Part shown: in pieces, positions 58,901 to 64,000 of the stretch
Numbering within the stretch: position 1 is the stretch's first letter
How the letters are laid out: each line of letters starts with the position of its first letter
Assembly: GCF_010183535.1 (NCBI RefSeq)
Contig: NC_071329.1
Coordinates: 19,482,879 to 19,546,878, forward strand
From: Caenorhabditis remanei
Lineage: Eukaryota > Nematoda > Chromadorea > Rhabditida > Rhabditidae
Reading direction: 5' to 3'
DNA length: 64,000 nt
The notes under the pieces: generated by a model
What the model was told of the DNA's origin: nothing
Databases searched by the model: none
What the model saw: only the letters and a program-made list of their open reading frames with translations
Program-made: the position numbers and the translations under genes

Positions 58901-61328
58901 AGGCCGCCGCGGTATTTCTGGAAGATGGAAAATGATAAATTTGCATTTAAGAAAGTATAAACAAACCTGGAACCCATAAAGCGGTACAGTATCCCCAATC
59001 ATTGACAAGAACTCATCAAACGCTGGGCTTCCTTGTGGATTCCCGAAAAGTTGCTCCTCGGTGGTCTGACCTCCTTTCTGATAAATAACTCCGAATTTAT
59101 AAGTGTTGGTGAGCACATGCTCATCGTATTGTACAATAAGTTCTGAGCCTCCTGGGAAGGCGACTGGCGAGAAGTGTTCAGTGGTGATCTCCTCGCAAAG
59201 AAGTTTCGCCATTCGGGAAGCGGATGGGCGGTCGGCGAGAGCCGTGGCTGATACGATCTCGTGGATAGTTCCCTTGCGGGTACGGAGAATGATACGGAAA
59301 TGGTCACAGGAAGAGATGACTTCGGTGCGGACACTGAGAACGAGTGGACCGATGTTTGGATCGTTGGCGAAGAAGTCGTGGTGCTCCTGGAATTAATTTT
59401 TTAGTTTTTGATGAGATAGATCTGGCAGCAACCAATTATATATTTTGCAAAAAAAGGTCGGCGTTGAGATAAGCCCCTTTCTCTGCGCCGCAGGGAGATA
59501 TTTTATTGAAAACATAATAATTATACTTGGAAAAGCCTGGGTACTTGGCGCCAAAATTCAAATTTCAAAAAAATTGTTTGCCTTTTTTTGTTTTTTTTTT
59601 CGCGAAAAAGTCAAAATTTCGACTATCATTCAGAATTAGAAGAAATTCTGAAAAATCATCAGAAATGTTCACATTCTCGATGAAAAATTGGAAAAAATTC
59701 GAAAAAAATGCGTCTTTTTTTGAAGCCGGATCTTGACAAGTATAATAAAAACGGTTTAATAGAACACTGACAATTTTGAAATATGCTAATTTAAACTTCA
59801 GAATCGTTTAAATAATTTCCAATTTTTCTCACTCACCCGTCCATAAAAGTGTCTTCTATAACAATGACTTGTCTCATCAGTCTCCAACTTGAATCGAGCA
59901 CAACTGTTCACATTCATATTGTTTACTTGATCATCCATCATTCCAGCCTGTTGTTGAGTGACACCATCCATCCAGAATCCATTTGATGGCAAAACTATTT
60001 GTGGGTATGGTCCGACTTTTGTGAGGACCTGAGAAAAGGAAAATAGAAGAATCATCTGTAAACCCCCACTGGAAGTTGTACTATTCCAGTTTTTCCAGTT
60101 TTCTCCACGAAAAGTAAACAAAATGGTCACTTTTCCGTTGTTACTATTTACTTTTTCATACTTTCTTTGTGTAAATAAAAGGAGTGGTCATCCCTTACCT
60201 CATTCATAATATTTCTGGTCAATTGGTTGTGATTTCCGGCGGTTTTTTGATGCGTCTGTTCGGATTGAGTGGCTGGGCCGCGGGTCTGCAAAAATTGGAA
60301 ATATAGGATAGGGATCTGTGATATTTCTGTTACAATTTTCAGATTCAAAAAGTCAAGAGCTTCCAGAAAAGTATAATCAAGCTGGGTTACTGTATTTTCG
60401 TGGTACCTTTCAATCTTGAGACTGGGGGTCTTTTTCATGAAAAGTAGTGGAGATTGTGTATAAAATTTATAGCAAAAAAGCGGGAAATAAGAAAGTTATA
60501 GATTTGCGAAAAATTTTCCTAACCTTGACATGATTATACTTTTCTGAAAGCTCTCTACGCGCTGATTCTAAAAATTTCAAAAAATTTCAAAACGGGTCAA
60601 AATTGACCAAGTTACAGCGTTTAGCTGAACCTGAAAATATATTTTGGAAAGGTTGAATTTGAAGTCATTTTTTGTATTTATCCAGTTTCAGTCATCAAAA
60701 AACCAATTCTTACAGAAATCTCATGAAGCGAAACCGTCGAGGAGATTAGAGTCGGTGGCCCCACAACCCCCAAGTCCCTTTTCTGCGCCGCCTTCTTTGC
60801 CATCAAACCCTGAATCAACTCCAACGGTCCCTTCGAGTGTCTTCTCGATTTGGAAGACGCCACGATCCCCGGCAGGGATTCTGTAGACGTGCAACGCCAT
60901 CTGATGGCTTGAGATGACGTGGCGTGCTTCATGTTCTCCATGGCTTGAAGTAACTTGTCGGCAGCCATCACTTTGAACTCATCTTCCTTGTTCAGTTCAA
61001 AGCAAGACGCTCTTCTAGCATTCATCGATATTCTGGAGACATTCTCAAACCCAGAAGACGTGCTAGAAGAGGTGCTGGAAGATTCTGAGGATGTGCCAGT
61101 CGACTTCAAGTTGTATGACGACGTGGCATGTCTGAGCGGTGCCAGCCTTCGAACGACTGGTGGTAGATGACGTGGCAACTCATCCAAATCATCCTCCGAC
61201 CCAGATGAATCGATGAAATGGAGCATTTCCGGAGGCGGAGGAGGGGGTAGACGTCGTCTAGAATACGATAGACGACGTGGCACTCCGGGTGTTGCCTTGA
61301 AGACGTTATAATGGTCGGTGGATAGCAT
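55917..61328 (-). CDS. Rap1GAP-type Rap GTPase-activating protein, nine exons
   Basis: Rap1GAP proteins stimulate GTP hydrolysis by Rap GTPases with a catalytic Asn. Exons (minus): 61328-60714, 60285-60199, 60028-59837, 59386-58967, 58917-58672, 57964-57423, 57126-57063, 57008-56791, 56058-55917. Phases agree and give 841 residues. Residues 1-205 are Ser-rich; [17 protein letters not shown] is a weak GoLoco candidate. [20 protein letters not shown] opens the Rap1GAP-like region at about 234. The catalytic domain runs about 330-620: [27 protein letters not shown], and [13 protein letters not shown] whose Asn (about 491) is the family catalytic Asn, then [13 protein letters not shown]. The tail is Ser-rich, with a coiled coil at about 740-815 ([18 protein letters not shown]) and end SYSDVSV. 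It converges on lin-42. C. elegans has a Rap1GAP orthologue, but I do not give a symbol. Confidence 0.93.
56205..56400. mobile_element. 196 bp MITE with CAGTG(GT)GCGAGGCGTAAGG ends
   Basis: CAGTGCGAGGCGTAAGG at the left pairs with CCTTACGCCTCGCACCACTG at the right (a two-base indel). It lies in the RapGAP intron between 56791 and 56058. The interior (GTCGCACAACGG, TTTACGTTTAGTGGTCGTAC, CGCGACGCGCACGCAATGCG) recurs at 10484-10605 and 22578-22735, with fragments near 8800-8850. This is the most complete copy of the family. CAGTG ends recall hAT elements, but the flanks show no clear 8 bp duplication. Confidence 0.75.
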
Positions 61329-64000
61329 TATAGACGGATAGAAAAACGAAAATGGTCAAGAAAAAACGATGTGAGAGATGGGCGGTACAACAAAAAAGGA
61401 ACAAATAAAACGGATGATGATGCACCAGAAGTGTTTGTTGTATGTTTTCAAGGGTGTGGAGAGGTATTCGGAACGGTGAATAAGAAGAATCGAGATGGAA
61501 TATGAAATATAACAGTTTTTGAGAGTAGAGGATTAAAAAATGGTGTTTGAAACATATTTGGAGCTGCTTATTCACGAACGGTAAAACATGTACTTTTTTC
61601 TCACGTTTCTCCAGTTTTTTCTCTTCTTCCATACTTTTTTGCGCCTTTAAGCTTTTTGGTGTTCACTGCCGAAATTATGACAGACAACTGAAAAGCGAGA
61701 AATACGTGTAGAAAAAGGAAAGAAAAATGGTAGAAAAATGAGAAAAAACATGTAATAAAATGGTAAAATACGTATCAAAATTCATTTTTACATAACCTGA
61801 ACAACCCCATTTATAAAAACAAAAGATTCTTGGTGTTGGCAACCAGCCAACGTCTCTTTTTGGGTCTAAACAAATACTAATAAATCATCCCGCCCGTTAC
61901 CGCGCGGACACACCGAGAAGGGGTCTCCAGTCGTCTGTCTCCATGAAGACGGGATAATTGACTAGTAGCAGAAAAATAAGAAAAGAAAGAAGAGAAGAAA
62001 AAAAGTGAAAATTTAATTGGATGGAAAAACGGTGTGGTCACCTGGTTAGGTAGCTAAATGGACATGGTGCCGGGTAACGGAGACTGTCTTAGAATAGGAA
62101 AATTGGTATTGGTCAGGAATAATTAAATCTGTGGAGACATCCGGATAGACATACAGGCAGGAGGATTTTTTTTTAAAGTAGTGAAAATTTTTCCTTATGA
62201 CTTAACCTTATTATCTCAGAGACATATTTCTCATTTAGGCGCTAAGCTAGTAAGCTGAAAATAAATTAGACAAAAAATCCGCCTGTTTTTCTGTCGAATA
62301 TGAGAAGAAGACCTCAAAGGAAATTGGACGCCCATTCTTCTCCTCTTCTGACTAGGTTTCCATGGGGATGTGGGCGTTCTGACCTCTTTTTTGTAGGTGG
62401 AGAGGAAATATGAGTACGTATAGGTGTAGAAATGTATCGGAAATTAGAAAGACGATGATATCGGTAAAAATTATGTCAGAAACACTTAAAATTGGGGCTG
62501 AACCACTAAAGGCGATTAAATTTGAATTTATGGCTGAACAAAGATAAATTTAGGCTCAAAGTAAAGTGAAAAAAGGTAATTTTTTTCCGAAAATCCGGAG
62601 AAGAGAAAAGAAGAACGAAAATGACATTTTTGAGTCAGTTCCTACTTTTTTAAAGCTTAATTCACAAGTTCCCTGTTAAAGATTCCTTTTTTACTCTCCC
62701 GGGTTTTCAAACATTTCAAAAATTTCCAAACCCAGAGAAGAAAAAAGAATTCCATTTTCACTCATAAAATGACCAAGACCATCCTCCCACACTATTCCTG
62801 TCTCCAAGAAAATCTATCCGAGGAATTTCCAATCAAAATGAAACTATATACATATACCAGTATACAACAATAGTTTGCATTTCTAATTAGACACCGAAAT
62901 CTAGATACGGGAAGAAAATGAGAGGGAACAACAGTTGAACCAAGGACATTTATATGAGAGTATGGGGAGATTCCCCTCCTACCTACTAAATTAGAGCTCT
63001 CCTCCTTCTTATGCCTTCAAGGACCTCTAGGTGAGGTGACCTTGTTGAAATGGATAGGTCTATGAGAAGAGAGGTGAGATAATAATAATTATAATGGGAA
63101 AATGAGGTCGATCTGTGTAAAAATTCAAGATCTTTAAACTTCCAAACTTCAGGTTATCGGGAAAAGTAGAAGAAAGTGGAGAACACCAAAATTTTGGAAA
63201 AAACCGAGAAACTCAAGAATTTGGGTTTCTAGGCCACCAAATGGTTTTCTAGACCACCGAGTGGTTTTCTAGGCAATCACTCCAAAATAACGTTTTTTGA
63301 TGAACAGGACCTTTCGAAAGTGGAAAAACATTTCCTCAAAAAGTCAATCAAAAACCTGTTAAAATCTATCTGAAAAAAGGTCAAAACCATCAAAAATCTG
63401 TTGACTCATGTTTCTTTTTCTCGAATTGAAAAAGCGAGAGAAAATTGTGTCTAAATGCTTTTTTCTCTGTTACAAGAGAATATTAGCAGCCAACTTTTTG
63501 AACAAAAAATTGTAATTTTCAGCCAGAAATGAGCAATTTTACTCGAAAAATCGAAAAACCTTTAGAATTTACTATTTTTCGAGATGAAATTTTGAACAAG
63601 AATTCCGGATTTTTACTACCATGTCTTGTGTAAACTATTTAGAGCAAACTGTATTCAGTGTTGACTAATTTGGTATCAAAATGACTATTGCACCAACTTT
63701 AAAACATTTCCTCTATGTTCTACGTCGAAAAGAAACAGAAAAAAGGCGGCAAGAAGAAAAAAGAAGTCAAAAATATCAAAGAGAGGGGGGCTCAATTTGA
63801 TGGGTGGCTCATGTATTTGGAGTGGTGGTGGTGGTCAAAAAGAAGACATTTCATATTTTTTGAAACATACAAATATATATGTGTATATGCATATGTATGT
63901 CAAAATGATGATGATCAAAAACAGAAGATAGATATGGAAATGTGAATTGACAGAAAAATGAGTAGGGGGGAAGGGGGACTGGTTTTTTGGAGTGAATATG
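61329..64000. other. region upstream of the RapGAP gene, no gene seen
   Basis: AT-rich and purine-rich non-coding sequence. It would contain the RapGAP promoter (minus strand), but I see no distinctive element. A 20 bp tandem repeat (TTTCTAGNCCACCNANTGGT, 2.7 copies) lies at 63226-63279. The frame at 63715-63945 is low-complexity Lys-rich sequence and not convincing. Confidence 0.5.

Noticed and set aside
60510..60553. Possible minus-strand exon ([14 protein letters not shown]) between RapGAP exons 1 and 2
   Set aside because: It has splice-like borders, but it needs a phase-1 entry whereas exon 1 ends in phase 0. Including it breaks the frame, while joining 60714 directly to 60285 keeps it.

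Overview
This is nuclear DNA from a nematode, almost certainly a Caenorhabditis species. The evidence is short exons between AT-rich introns, TTTCAG-type 3' splice sites, GTGAGT-like donors, worm codon use, and coding regions recognisable as nematode orthologues. The LIN-42 protein matches the C. elegans protein closely but not identically as I remember it, so the window is probably from a related species. I cannot name the species.

Layout: (1) 157-23386 (+) is a 17-exon jip-1 gene, the JNK-interacting-protein scaffold with SH3 and PTB domains. It has introns up to 7.3 kb packed with small mobile elements. (2) 23674-24786 (-) is a compact three-exon gene for a 139-residue secreted protein of unknown family, tail-to-tail with jip-1. 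(3) 24.8-44.7 kb is gene-poor. I see a few possible exons (28390, 29344, 31099) and one better candidate small gene (35569-36458); the rest is low-complexity, promoter-like or repetitive sequence. (4) 44704-54116 (+) is lin-42, the nematode Period orthologue. Its 4.4 kb central intron separates the PAS exons from the C-terminal SYQ/LT exons, and it holds a promoter-like region and an in-frame read-through ORF that would suit the known lin-42a/c isoform scheme. (5) 55917-61328 (-) is a nine-exon Rap1GAP-type GTPase activator, convergent with lin-42. (6) 61.3-64 kb shows no gene.

The genes belong to signalling and timing pathways: JNK scaffolding/kinesin transport, the heterochronic/moulting clock, and Rap GTPase control. 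Nothing links them as an operon. The most notable extra structures are a 529 bp hAT-like MITE with a perfect 8 bp target duplication, a 1.27 kb mariner-like element with TA flanks, several foldback/MITE families with repeated copies, and a very common degenerate GGCGCGCCAGAC motif. There are also TTAGGC-like telomeric-type sequence in the lin-42 introns and an alternative terminal exon that would produce an N-terminal-only JIP-1. All splice models come from reading splice sites and phases by eye, with no transcript data.
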